Source: Jaenimonas drosophilae
Taxonomy: Eukaryota; Euglenozoa; Kinetoplastea; Trypanosomatida; Trypanosomatidae
Length of the DNA stretch: 64,000 bases
NCBI GenBank assembly: GCA_030849065.1
Contig: JASAON010001576.1
Location: 1 to 64,000, forward strand
Direction: 5' to 3'
Part shown: piece by piece, positions 9,901 to 18,963 of the stretch
Position numbering within the stretch: position 1 is the first letter of the stretch
Layout of the letters: every line of letters begins with the position of its first letter
Made by a program: the position numbers and the translations under genes
Notes under the pieces: model-generated
What the model saw: the letters and a program-made list of their open reading frames with translations, nothing else
The model's database searches: none
What the model was told of the DNA's origin: nothing

Positions 9901-12900
9901 ATCTCCCTCCTCGCCGTTGGCTTTGAAGGCCTCCACACCTCCACCAACGAAGCCGTTGATGTGCAGCCACTCCTCAGCGGCACCGAGCGTTTGCTGGAGT
10001 CCCTGGGCTGGTTTGTTGGTCTTCACACCGCCATGGATGGAGCTCAGACGAGCCACAAGCAGAGCCTCACGGCAGGAATGCGTGCGGCGGTGTTGCTGCG
10101 CTCCTCCTTGCCGGTGGAGGTGCAGCGTTCCTTGGTGAGCGTCATTCTCCCCGAGGCCCTTTCCTCACCGGTGCAGGCCTTGCGTGTTGCCGCGCTCCGA
10201 CTCTTGCGGCTTCTCTGCCAGCCAGCCATCGCCGAGACACGCGGCGCCGCCTTCCTCGAGGGCCTCGCCGCGGTGGAGCCCGTCTTCTTCGATCGCCTCA
10301 TTCGTGCGGAGGAGTACAACCCACTGAGCTCCAGCGGCAACCTCGATGGCATGCAACAGGCACTCGCCAGCGTTGTCTTCGCCGCCGAGGCGGGAACGAT
10401 GGTGGAGCCTCTTCCACGTGTGCTCCTCGCGCGCGCCATGATGGGCTTGTTGCACATGAAGTTTTCCGGAGCGTGGCCCATTGCGACGCGCATCTTGGCC
10501 GCGCTACTTCGACGCGAAGGTGGGGCATCAACCACCCCCACGAAGGATGAGGATCGAGATGAGGCGGAGGAGGTGCCGACGGCAGCCGGCCGCCGCCTCG
10601 ATCCGCTCGTGTGGGAGAAGGTGGTACGTCCTTTGGCACGTCGCCTGACCTTTGGCGATGAATCCTCAACGTCGGTGAAGCGAAATGTTGTTGGCGATGA
10701 GCTTGGTGCAGGAACGTCTTCTGCTGAGGAGGTGGCGGAGGAGCTCACCACCTTGGAAGGAGTTCCCACCTATTACCTGCTGCGTCTGAGCGATCAGCAG
10801 CGCTACGAGATGGGCGAGGCCAGCAGCAAACGCTTTGCCCTCACGGCCTACCACGCCACCACCTCCACCCTCCTTCATCGTCCCACAGAAGATGGGGAGC
10901 TCATGACGTGGGCGCACTACCAACGTGCCGCGGTGAGCCTCACGAGTGCCGCCTCCACCGATGCCGCCACCGTTGCCCAGACATTCTTGCAGCTCCTCGC
11001 AGAGGTGATGTCCTCAACGCGCCAGCCCACCGATGCGAAGGTTGTGTTGGTGGAGGAGCTCCTCACTGAGCTCGCCTCCGTTGCCCGCCACGACCACCCC
11101 ACGATGCTACAACTCCGCCGCGTTGAAGATCGCCTTCACGTGGCGATGCAAGCATGCGCGCAGGCCCCCACCATCGTCCTCTCCGCCGCACGACTTCAGC
11201 GCCGCCCGCCTGCCGAGGCCGAGGCCCTCACTCGTCGTGCGCATGAGCTCACCTCCATCCTGCTCCCCTTCCTCTCCAGCAGCAACGCCCGTCTTCAGCG
11301 TGCCACCCTTGACAACCTCAAGCGTCTGAAGCTGGAGCCCTTCCTCACGCACCACGCACACCTCACGCCCTACACCGACCCCTCCAAGGCCCTCTTCGCC
11401 TTCCTCAACACCTTTCATGTGGAGAGCGACGTACCCGCGCACTCCGCCGTTAATTACATTTGCGCCGCCTTCTCCGTCGCTCTTCCCAAGCTCATTGGGA
11501 CCGTCAGCAAGGAGAAGATGCGCGACCAGGTGATGCTGCGTCGGCGCATGATGAGCTTCGTGGCCCACCTCTCCACCCACAATGGAAGTGCCGCTGTTGA
11601 GGAGGTGTTGGCGAAGCTCGTCGATCAGATTGTCTTTGCGCGCATCCGCACAATGCCAGATGGGGCCAGTGATGATGGTGGTGATGGCCATCATAGTGTG
11701 TGGTGCAACAAGGCGTGGATGGCGGAGCTTAACTTCCTCGAGACGTGGTCCGACAGTCTCACCGACCGTCGCCGCCACCCGATTCGTCGTCTGGAGCACC
11801 AAGTGAAGCAGCTCATCAGCGCGATCCAGCTTCTGGAGTCGCTGCTCCACGCCGTCGGGAAGAAGTTCTCCGTCTTCATCGCCCCATGCCTTCACTTGGT
11901 TCTGCAGGCCTACCTTCTCGCCTCCAAGGACCAACTACGTCGGCCACTACTCGCGCAGATGGAGGCCGCCACCGCCGCCGAAGATGAGGCAGCCTTGGCC
12001 TACTTCCGACCGCTGCTGCGTACGCTGGACCAACACGGCGGCCTCACCAACGCCCTCGCCCCACTTCGTCGTGCCTCCATCACGGTCGCCGCCCTTCTCT
12101 TTGAGCAATTCCCCGAAGAATCCATGGCCGCTGTGCGTGCCGATGTGGCGGCATCGCCATCCACGTCGGAGGCACTCCTCGGTCGCTATCTGCGTGCGCT
12201 CGTGGCCAACTCGAAGGGCATCACCCTGCGCGCCGCCTCTTCATCCTCCGCGATGTTGGCGGCCGCATCGTCGTCGCGACGTGGCGGAGGTGCGTCGGGC
12301 GTGGCCAAGGCGCAAGTTACGCCGGTGTTGCGGCTCATGACGGCGTGGGTGCAAGCGCCAGAGCTGCTGCCCTTGATGCCTGCCTTTGCCGAGGAGGTGT
12401 TGGCCACCTTGGAGGAGGTCTTCGCCACCAACACGGGGGCAAGTGGTGGGGCGTCGGTACATCGCGCCGCCTCCGCCACCATCTACCAAGGCTTGCGCCT
12501 GGTGGCCGATGTGCTGAGCCTCGGTGAGGTGGAAGTGGAGCTCCTGGCATCCGCGGATGGATCCGCAGTGAAGAAGAAGAAGAAGGTGGCGACGAGTACA
12601 TCCGCCCTGCCAACATTGCGCACCGTTTTTCTGAAGCCCTACGTGGAGCGCATCTTCGCGACCCTCTACCGCCTTATCATGTGCGGGTCAGCGTCAGAGC
12701 GGCAGGAGGCGGCACGCAGCTCTTCTTCTCGCGCACTCTCCGTCAAGAAGAACACCGTGATGCGCTTCTCCGTGGCCATGTGGCGGGAAATAATGCAGAC
12801 TGTCTCGAAACTCGTGCAGCACATCGCCATCGTCGGCACCTCGAGCGCACTCCAAACCATGATGGAGCGTCTGCTGGATATATCTCTTCAGTTTGTGTCG

Positions 12901-15900
12901 CACCCGTTGTGTGCCGCCGACGCCTCCACGGCCAAGATGGCGGTGGATGTGGTGCTGCACCTCGCCGAGGAGCTCCCGACCATTGACAGCCGCCGCCACG
13001 TGTCGGCGCTGGCCCACCTCCTCAACGCCGTCACCGCACCCGCCGCACGCAAGACCTTGTGTGAGGTGGTGCGAGTGATGGCCGCCAAGATGGAGGTGGT
13101 GGAGTGTGTGGCACGGTATGGGGAAGGGGCAACAACAGAGGCCTACACGGCGCAGCTTCACACCACCGCACGTGTCGTGGAGTGCCTCAACCGCTTCACG
13201 ACGGACGACCAGTACGACTATGATCTGCGCTTTCACACCTTCAACGCCCTCCTCTCCTTCTTTGCGCGAGGACGAGAAGGTGCGGAGCATCATCCACCAG
13301 CCACGCGACGTGCCAAGAAGGCATCGGCGCAGGAGGCGGCGGTGCGGAGGGAGCGTGACTACGCTGGTGCGGAGGATGTGGCTCTGCCCGTGAGTGCCGC
13401 CGCACCCGTCTTGTGCGTTGAGGCCCTCCATTTAATTGCGGCCAACCTCATGTTCTTTCTTCGTGATGCGGAGGCCACCATCCGTGGTCTGGCACAGCAG
13501 GTGCTACAAGCTATGTTGGCCTACGCAGGTGGCAGCACGCAAACCAACACCAAGACGAAGAAGACGGAAGACAAGGAGGATGAGGGCAGCGACTACGCCA
13601 CCCTCATTCTTCATGAAGTGGTGCGACGTGAGGTGCTGCCATCGCTCCGTCGTGGCAGCGTGGCGCGTGATGTACGCATCCGCCAGCTCCACCTCGCTTC
13701 ATTTGGTGCCTTGGCCCAACACTTCCCCTCATCCTTCCCCAGCTTCCGCGTTCTTTTCGCCACCAACCCCGCCGACAGTTTCTACGCCAACGTGATCCAC
13801 GTGATGCCCTCCGCCCGACTTCACGCCCTGGCCATCTTGCGTCGTGAGGCCGCTCATTTGCAGGTGCGCGATGTGTTGCGCGTCTTCGTGCCATTTCTGC
13901 TGAGCGCCGTGAAGGACTTCGCGACGGGCAAACGTCAGCTGGAGAACATGTCAGAAGGCCGTGAGCGAGGCTATTGCGAGGCGGTTCTCCTCACGATTGC
14001 CAGCCTGTGTGAGCATCTTCCGTGGGAGGCCTACTACCGTGTCTTGTCGCTCTTCTTGGCCAATGCGAGCGCCAACGCGGCGCTGAGGATGCCGATGCTT
14101 CGCGGTGTGGTGCAGGTGCTGAGCCACTTCCGCTTCTTGGAGGAAGAGGCGGAGGAGGAGAAGAGTGGTGGTGTGCCGTCTCGTGCAGCAGCAACAACGC
14201 ATGATGATGATGATGAGAATGATGATGATGATGAAGAGGATGTGGAGGATGAGGATGAGGCGGTGCGTGCGGAGATGCAATCGAAGCGACGGCTCTACCA
14301 CCGCGCCAAGGTGATGCGTGTGTTGGAGGACGACATCATCCCGCAGCTCTATGGCTACATTGGCCAAGGAAAGAAGAACTCGGGTGGGCTCGGTGAGCTC
14401 AAGGGCAGCAACGCCAACACCATCTCCAGCGTACGTCGAGAGCAGGCCAAGGAGGATGCCGGCGCCACAAAGAATGCGCTTCTGCAGCTTCCAGTGGCGG
14501 TGGCGATTGTTAAGATTGTGCGCCACTTCCCCGATGAGCGCTTCACGTTTCACACGGAGTTTCTCATGAATGAGGTGGTGCAGAAGCTGCGCACCAAGAA
14601 CGACAAGCACCGTGAGAGTGCGCGACGCATTCTGGCCGCCATGTTGCAGGAAACGGGGCCGAGCAAGTTGGGTTTTGTGGTGCGCAAGCTCAAGGACAAC
14701 CTCGTCCATGGCTATCAGCTCCACGTGTTGGGCTACACCGTCGTAACTTTGCTGATGCAACTTTACGAACCTGAGCGCGCCGCCATGGATGGTCGCTCCT
14801 CGCACTCGAGCAAGCATGCACGGAAGCTGAGTAGCGCCACAATCACTGGCCTTGATCCGGTGCAGGAGGCGCTTGGCGGTGAGCCGCCACGCCAACAGCG
14901 CCGCCACGACAAGGCCACCACCACCACCACGCGGAAGAACGCCGAAGCAGAGGCCGATGCCGATGCAATCGTGGAGCAGCAGGAGGAGGACTTCCTCGAG
15001 GAGCTCCTCTCTCGCCATGGCGCCATTCGCTTTGATCGTGAAGAAGGCGTGCGCTACCTCACGCACATCATGGATGATTTGATGCTCATCTTCCTCGACG
15101 ACTATCTCGGTGAGGTTGGGATGCAAAAGGAGCAGGTTGAGCTCATGAGTACGATGGTGGAGGTGAAGCGCAACCGCGCGTTGCAAGGCTTCTCTTTTCT
15201 TGGCACACACTGCGAGGCCGGGCCGGTGTTGGAGGCGTTTCTTCACCGCATCACGTGGGTTCTCACCCCGCCAAGCGACACCACCGTTGACGTCCACGAC
15301 CTCCACGGCAGCGCACGCGCGAGGGCCCTCATTATGCGCGAGCTCCGCAGCAAGTACATGACCATCTCCAAGAACGCCGGGGCGGATTTGGTCTTCGTTA
15401 ATAAGGTGCGCTCGCTGGCCATCCGTGTGGCACGGAGCCTCCTCTCCAACCCTACGATGGAAGTAGATGCGAGCTTCGCGCAGGTGCGCGATTTGCTGCA
15501 GCGCCACAACACCGTGCGTGCTGAGAAGATTGAGGCCTTCGAGGCCAAGGATGGCACCCGCCGCATTCGCGGAAACGCCCACGTGCTGATTCATTGCGCG
15601 GAGCGACGCAGCTGGAAGGAGCTCCTCGACCGCACCTACGCCGTGGCACCGGTGCCGGAGCGCGTTGACGTGGATTTCAGCGCGCACACCGTCTTGGCAA
15701 CGCAGCAGAAGCAAAAGTTGCGCGTGTATCGGGGCCTGTACGGCAAGGAGGTGCGTGCGGCGGCTAAGGATTTCTATCGCGACGATCCCACCACCGCCGT
15801 GGTGCTGGACACCCTCGATGAGTTCCTCCTGCGCTACCTGCTGAGTGTGCTGAAGCAGGTGCTGGGCATCGGCAAGGAGCGGAGGTACTCCAAGGCTGCA

Positions 15901-18561
15901 CTCAAGCTTGATTTGGTGCGCCACCACCACAAGAGTGCCACGGCAGAGTCGGAGGATGATGAGGCGGAAGAGGATGAGGAAGCCAGCCACAACGATGATG
16001 AAGAAGATGAAGAGGATGAGGAAGTTGGTGATGAGGAGGACGGCGGTGCTCCGCTGGATTCTCTTGCCCCGCGTAGCATTGGTGCCGATGAGGGCGATGA
16101 GCTCGACGACTTCGCCGATGCGCAAGTTGCCATGGATGAGGCAGAGGCCGTTGCCGCTGCACGTGGCAATCAATCCTCTTCCAAGAAGGCCTCGAAGCAC
16201 ACCGCCACCTTTTCTGTGGCGCAGGGCACAGATTTGGCCGCCACCTTCACCCGGGAGCACCGCACGCTGCTCGAGAGCCTCGTTCCGACAGTGCTCTCCA
16301 CGCTCGAGGGCGAAGGAAGCGATGCCGTCGTGGCCACCGCGCTGGATTGCCTCTTGGCCCTCATCTCTCTCCGGCCCCCACTCGATGCGGTGCATGAGCT
16401 GGAGTCTTCTCTCTTCGATACCATCACGAGCTACTTTGGTCGCGGAGGCCCCATCAAGCAACGTGCGATGCGCGTGTGCTCCGCCTTGGTGAGCCAACAG
16501 AAGTTTGTTCTTGCCGAGAGTCATGCCAGCCAACTCATCAAGATCATCCGCGCAGAAATGATGGATCGCTCCTCATTCTTGCCCATGGCCCTCTCCCTCC
16601 TCTACGCCATCCTTGGCAAGCACGTGCATGTCGTGGAGATTTACAACCTGATGGACCTCATCACGGAGATGCTGATCCATCTCGCCAGCAAACGCATCAT
16701 CCGCACGCGATGCATCGTCATTCTCGTGCGCTTCCTGATGGAGTACCGCCTCACCCCAGATAAGTTTCGTTCGCACATCGATCTCATTTGCCGCAATCTG
16801 GACTTCCCAGAGCTCGGCGGGCGCTTGGCCCTCCTCGATCTCATCCACGCCCTCGTGGAGCGCCTCCCCTCCGCCGTTTTGCGGAGTGAGGCGCCGGTGT
16901 TGTTGCTGCCGCTGGCCGCCACGCTTCAGAGCGCCGAGTGGCCGGCATGCCGCGAGCGAGCAGGTGTGGTGCTTCAGCAGCTGGTGCGATGCGCTGGCAT
17001 TGACGTGCTGCAGCCGCTCTTGGCGACGTGGATGGATCCATCGAGCCCGCGGAGCACCAAAACCAACGCGATGCAGGTGTGGGCCACCTTCCTCCCCGCC
17101 ATCGCCAAGGCGTACGGCCTTCCCCAGCCAACACCACCAACATTAGGGGAAGATGATGAAGCGGAGAGCAGCTACGCCGCGTGTTGTACGTGGTCAGTGG
17201 AGGCTGTGCTGCATGGTTGTGGCGTTGGTACCGCAGAGGCCAGCTGCGCACTCCCTGCCCAGGCCAAGGCCAAGGCGGAGATGAAGAGCTGGATGCTCCA
17301 CTACTTTGGGCTGCGGTGTGCGGAGGCGATGATCGAGGCCGCACCGGCCACCTTCGTTCCGCTTCTCATGCCAACTTTGCTGCCCGTCGTGGAGCGTTGG
17401 GTGCTGCACAGCCACGCCTGGATCCAGGCGGCGGCACTGCGCATCCTGCGGCTGTACTGCTACAACTACGTGGAGCCACGCTGCCACTACTTGGCCAGTA
17501 GCGTCACGCCCGTAGTGGAGATGGCATGCGCACGACGAGGTGGTGCCACAACCAAAGTGGTGGAGACAGAAGAAGCAGAGAGCATGCCCTTCCTGCTTCC
17601 GCAACTTCGCATTGCCGAGGATGGGCGTGTGCGAGGATCCATTCCCTTCACGGAACGTGCGCTTCAGGCGGTGATGAGCCTCGTGAAGCACCTCCTCAAC
17701 CGCCTGACGAGCTGCGATGTGGCGGATGAGAAGTACCACGCACACCGCGCCATGGAAGACCCTGCCCGCGCAGAGAGCCTCAAGGTGCTCGTGTTCCTCA
17801 CCAAGGCTGCGATGCAATTGAGTGGGGTGTTGGTGCTCCTCAGCGGGCGGCCATCATCATCATCGGCATCGCGGCACTACGCCCACACCACCGCGGTTGT
17901 GCAGCGCCACATGGAGCAGCTCCGCCGCCAGCTCCACAGTCTCGCCGCACCCATCATCAAGCAGCAGCACATTAACAACTACATGGTGCGTAGCGCCACC
18001 CTCATTCAGTACTGCGGAGGCCTCATCTCCGTTCTTCCTCTGCCGCATGGAGAGGAAGAAGAGGAGAGCAGCCCAACCTCTGCGGTGCTGCACGAAGATG
18101 TGGCACGCACGGAGAAGTGGCTCGTGCAGGATGGCCTCCACGCCCTGGAACTGGCACGCACCACCGTCGTACCACTCCTTCTGGTTGGCCTCGGCACCTC
18201 CGCTGATACGTCGGTGAAGATTGCCAATTATGCGCATCAAGCATCGCAGGTGGTGCGGCAACAACTCGAGGCACGTCGAGCGCTCTTCCAGCCAACATCA
18301 TCATCTTCCACGAGCCGTAGTGGCAGCAAGCGGCAGCGGGAGGAGATGGAGGAAGTGAGCCTCGAGGCGGTTCTCTCCTCCCTCACTGTGGGCCTGTCGG
18401 GCCTGAAGGAGGAGGCGGCACGGCAACGCGTCAGCGCAGAAGCGCGCAAGATGCTTAAGCGAAACCGCCACGCCACCAAGATGGCCATCGTTGCCAAGAA
18501 GACGGCAGCCAAATCATCATCAACATCATCAGCATCCTCGACGAAGCGTACGAGGAGGTAG
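6925..18561 (+). CDS. UTP20: Giant HEAT-repeat protein, UTP20-like (small-subunit processome)
   Basis: 3878 residues, almost all alpha-helical repeat in character. UTP20/DRIM proteins are U3 snoRNP components of the nucleolar 90S pre-ribosome, needed for 18S rRNA maturation. The best evidence is the segment around residues 2555-2615 with GPSKLGFVV and the block GYQLHVLGYTV, matching the conserved UTP20 pattern of a Gly-Pro turn followed by a GYQ-HVL helix. The N terminus (NKIFRAAVEEVHVGVGH) and the Lys/Arg-rich C-terminal tail (last ~45 residues, RKMLKRNRHATKM) also fit a nucleolar protein. It is over 1000 residues longer than typical yeast or human UTP20. The excess includes acidic D/E tracts (near nt 7850, 14200-14270, 15950-16045) and Ser/Thr runs. 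The frame is uninterrupted over 11.6 kb. The large minus-strand ORFs inside it are shadows. Confidence 0.75.
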   Translation: MATRAKGHNAVGRNKIFRAAVEEVHVGVGHAVLGNVALRLAVGSAETAHTPHTALYEELNAQLLANSAKEFKQLRWEILEWCETPALFAMHQLPIAEKLISKLLDRRGGSFSASSTALARSRAAAATSSAVDAASVMERGALGEGFEAFVRLTVAFARDCGDRFLPFFEAFHQAVNAGIYDKQGALIADTATLQLIYAAQVAWCRELSAYWELPEHHAIVGSILRIYLRQLCDTKEYVRRLTAEVLAFLCRQHRPLLRYVVEEACAMVLETYSRFVEESAAGASSMSEASAMEQDGEEVVDGPNNAAEENEDEDEARTTSEEMPSPQRLCGTAETCRRFTADSLSVHPVVDGLTFFVAELFRGMQGSLSSSFELHYYAFLRSFLLLPSVKTVQQLRRLTRDESLLTAILPVADEEEVVAVAAEAMPMRGIASSGAWAWAFDDEASDDVEGAERRTTQEVIRHVGLLCMGGALQRVLHETKKHSASREDDDSDDSHDDDEDKDVHHVGAADARPSHRLLQAVLGWLQPADPLHLRLLLSITQTADGLLWRDAKERHNLGRALTSIGAACPNASPTHQHDVDDGTWQTRLDWSAAVMELLLPLCFSIYRDPQGHLHAVTSDSPGGPTLNAHQKAALPVGRAVCAYLVRLACPTAEAPAKLTNFLLAAEAAQRVLCGYVQDVLQKHYHLALAEERRLGEEEDLQPEDEDEDGNRGVTAPTSRVVSSALTPLALTLLHGVCTGMWGYAGELLADDVAPSSSSRRKSAPSTSARSSPMLDVLHQRTVERALLLARLANDRTRHMRSCPLAQLLRLKTSAPAAAKPRRSSGKESATTETSAGVELWQSLRAMVQHLATAMVGHLGASNEHHHSTLLVEPAYTARLLSCAVPLIYTLVGNGRRLAEVAQLRQVLSEVIAAIQDPSSSASTHATRGRRNTVDTLTLSTANYDLYAHITAILVHLTTTTTTTASSGSSQGAATDVTSEEQRTAALNHLCRTISLLAVGFEGLHTSTNEAVDVQPLLSGTERLLESLGWFVGLHTAMDGAQTSHKQSLTAGMRAAVLLRSSLPVEVQRSLVSVILPEALSSPVQALRVAALRLLRLLCQPAIAETRGAAFLEGLAAVEPVFFDRLIRAEEYNPLSSSGNLDGMQQALASVVFAAEAGTMVEPLPRVLLARAMMGLLHMKFSGAWPIATRILAALLRREGGASTTPTKDEDRDEAEEVPTAAGRRLDPLVWEKVVRPLARRLTFGDESSTSVKRNVVGDELGAGTSSAEEVAEELTTLEGVPTYYLLRLSDQQRYEMGEASSKRFALTAYHATTSTLLHRPTEDGELMTWAHYQRAAVSLTSAASTDAATVAQTFLQLLAEVMSSTRQPTDAKVVLVEELLTELASVARHDHPTMLQLRRVEDRLHVAMQACAQAPTIVLSAARLQRRPPAEAEALTRRAHELTSILLPFLSSSNARLQRATLDNLKRLKLEPFLTHHAHLTPYTDPSKALFAFLNTFHVESDVPAHSAVNYICAAFSVALPKLIGTVSKEKMRDQVMLRRRMMSFVAHLSTHNGSAAVEEVLAKLVDQIVFARIRTMPDGASDDGGDGHHSVWCNKAWMAELNFLETWSDSLTDRRRHPIRRLEHQVKQLISAIQLLESLLHAVGKKFSVFIAPCLHLVLQAYLLASKDQLRRPLLAQMEAATAAEDEAALAYFRPLLRTLDQHGGLTNALAPLRRASITVAALLFEQFPEESMAAVRADVAASPSTSEALLGRYLRALVANSKGITLRAASSSSAMLAAASSSRRGGGASGVAKAQVTPVLRLMTAWVQAPELLPLMPAFAEEVLATLEEVFATNTGASGGASVHRAASATIYQGLRLVADVLSLGEVEVELLASADGSAVKKKKKVATSTSALPTLRTVFLKPYVERIFATLYRLIMCGSASERQEAARSSSSRALSVKKNTVMRFSVAMWREIMQTVSKLVQHIAIVGTSSALQTMMERLLDISLQFVSHPLCAADASTAKMAVDVVLHLAEELPTIDSRRHVSALAHLLNAVTAPAARKTLCEVVRVMAAKMEVVECVARYGEGATTEAYTAQLHTTARVVECLNRFTTDDQYDYDLRFHTFNALLSFFARGREGAEHHPPATRRAKKASAQEAAVRRERDYAGAEDVALPVSAAAPVLCVEALHLIAANLMFFLRDAEATIRGLAQQVLQAMLAYAGGSTQTNTKTKKTEDKEDEGSDYATLILHEVVRREVLPSLRRGSVARDVRIRQLHLASFGALAQHFPSSFPSFRVLFATNPADSFYANVIHVMPSARLHALAILRREAAHLQVRDVLRVFVPFLLSAVKDFATGKRQLENMSEGRERGYCEAVLLTIASLCEHLPWEAYYRVLSLFLANASANAALRMPMLRGVVQVLSHFRFLEEEAEEEKSGGVPSRAAATTHDDDDENDDDDEEDVEDEDEAVRAEMQSKRRLYHRAKVMRVLEDDIIPQLYGYIGQGKKNSGGLGELKGSNANTISSVRREQAKEDAGATKNALLQLPVAVAIVKIVRHFPDERFTFHTEFLMNEVVQKLRTKNDKHRESARRILAAMLQETGPSKLGFVVRKLKDNLVHGYQLHVLGYTVVTLLMQLYEPERAAMDGRSSHSSKHARKLSSATITGLDPVQEALGGEPPRQQRRHDKATTTTTRKNAEAEADADAIVEQQEEDFLEELLSRHGAIRFDREEGVRYLTHIMDDLMLIFLDDYLGEVGMQKEQVELMSTMVEVKRNRALQGFSFLGTHCEAGPVLEAFLHRITWVLTPPSDTTVDVHDLHGSARARALIMRELRSKYMTISKNAGADLVFVNKVRSLAIRVARSLLSNPTMEVDASFAQVRDLLQRHNTVRAEKIEAFEAKDGTRRIRGNAHVLIHCAERRSWKELLDRTYAVAPVPERVDVDFSAHTVLATQQKQKLRVYRGLYGKEVRAAAKDFYRDDPTTAVVLDTLDEFLLRYLLSVLKQVLGIGKERRYSKAALKLDLVRHHHKSATAESEDDEAEEDEEASHNDDEEDEEDEEVGDEEDGGAPLDSLAPRSIGADEGDELDDFADAQVAMDEAEAVAAARGNQSSSKKASKHTATFSVAQGTDLAATFTREHRTLLESLVPTVLSTLEGEGSDAVVATALDCLLALISLRPPLDAVHELESSLFDTITSYFGRGGPIKQRAMRVCSALVSQQKFVLAESHASQLIKIIRAEMMDRSSFLPMALSLLYAILGKHVHVVEIYNLMDLITEMLIHLASKRIIRTRCIVILVRFLMEYRLTPDKFRSHIDLICRNLDFPELGGRLALLDLIHALVERLPSAVLRSEAPVLLLPLAATLQSAEWPACRERAGVVLQQLVRCAGIDVLQPLLATWMDPSSPRSTKTNAMQVWATFLPAIAKAYGLPQPTPPTLGEDDEAESSYAACCTWSVEAVLHGCGVGTAEASCALPAQAKAKAEMKSWMLHYFGLRCAEAMIEAAPATFVPLLMPTLLPVVERWVLHSHAWIQAAALRILRLYCYNYVEPRCHYLASSVTPVVEMACARRGGATTKVVETEEAESMPFLLPQLRIAEDGRVRGSIPFTERALQAVMSLVKHLLNRLTSCDVADEKYHAHRAMEDPARAESLKVLVFLTKAAMQLSGVLVLLSGRPSSSSASRHYAHTTAVVQRHMEQLRRQLHSLAAPIIKQQHINNYMVRSATLIQYCGGLISVLPLPHGEEEEESSPTSAVLHEDVARTEKWLVQDGLHALELARTTVVPLLLVGLGTSADTSVKIANYAHQASQVVRQQLEARRALFQPTSSSSTSRSGSKRQREEMEEVSLEAVLSSLTVGLSGLKEEAARQRVSAEARKMLKRNRHATKMAIVAKKTAAKSSSTSSASSTKRTRR

Positions 18562-18963
18562 CTCCAACAACAGCCCGACGTACACACGCACATGACGAGA
18601 TGTGTGTTGCCGCCATAACCCTAACAACAACCATGAATTTTTTTTGTAATCAACAGACTAAACGACACTACCATCACGATAATGTACTCCCCCCCCCTTC
18701 ACACGCACACAACAACAACAACAATGACGTATCTCAGAGTACGCCACACACAATTCAGTGCTCTCCACCTCTTCCTCCTTTTTTTTTCTAGCTACAGCGT
18801 ATCTGTCGTGAGCCATCGCTCCGCGCCGCGCGCAATCGCCAAGGACGCACTCGTTGTGCTTCTGAAACACATAGAACCCATCACCAACACACACACACAC
18901 AGACACACGCGTACGAAATTAGCAGACGACGTACATTTTGTGTGTGTGTTTATACTCTTGTGA
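18562..18963. other. Intergenic region
   Basis: Contains poly-T (about 18638-18645), a C8 run, CA and CAA microsatellites and a TTTTTTTTTCTAG tract ending near 18791, a possible splice acceptor for the next gene. No gene is seen. Confidence 0.5.

Noticed and set aside
13951..16533. 860-codon minus-strand ORF
   Set aside because: It lies wholly inside the UTP20-like gene; its Leu/Val/His-rich translation is typical of the antisense of a GC3-rich gene, and no family pattern is visible.
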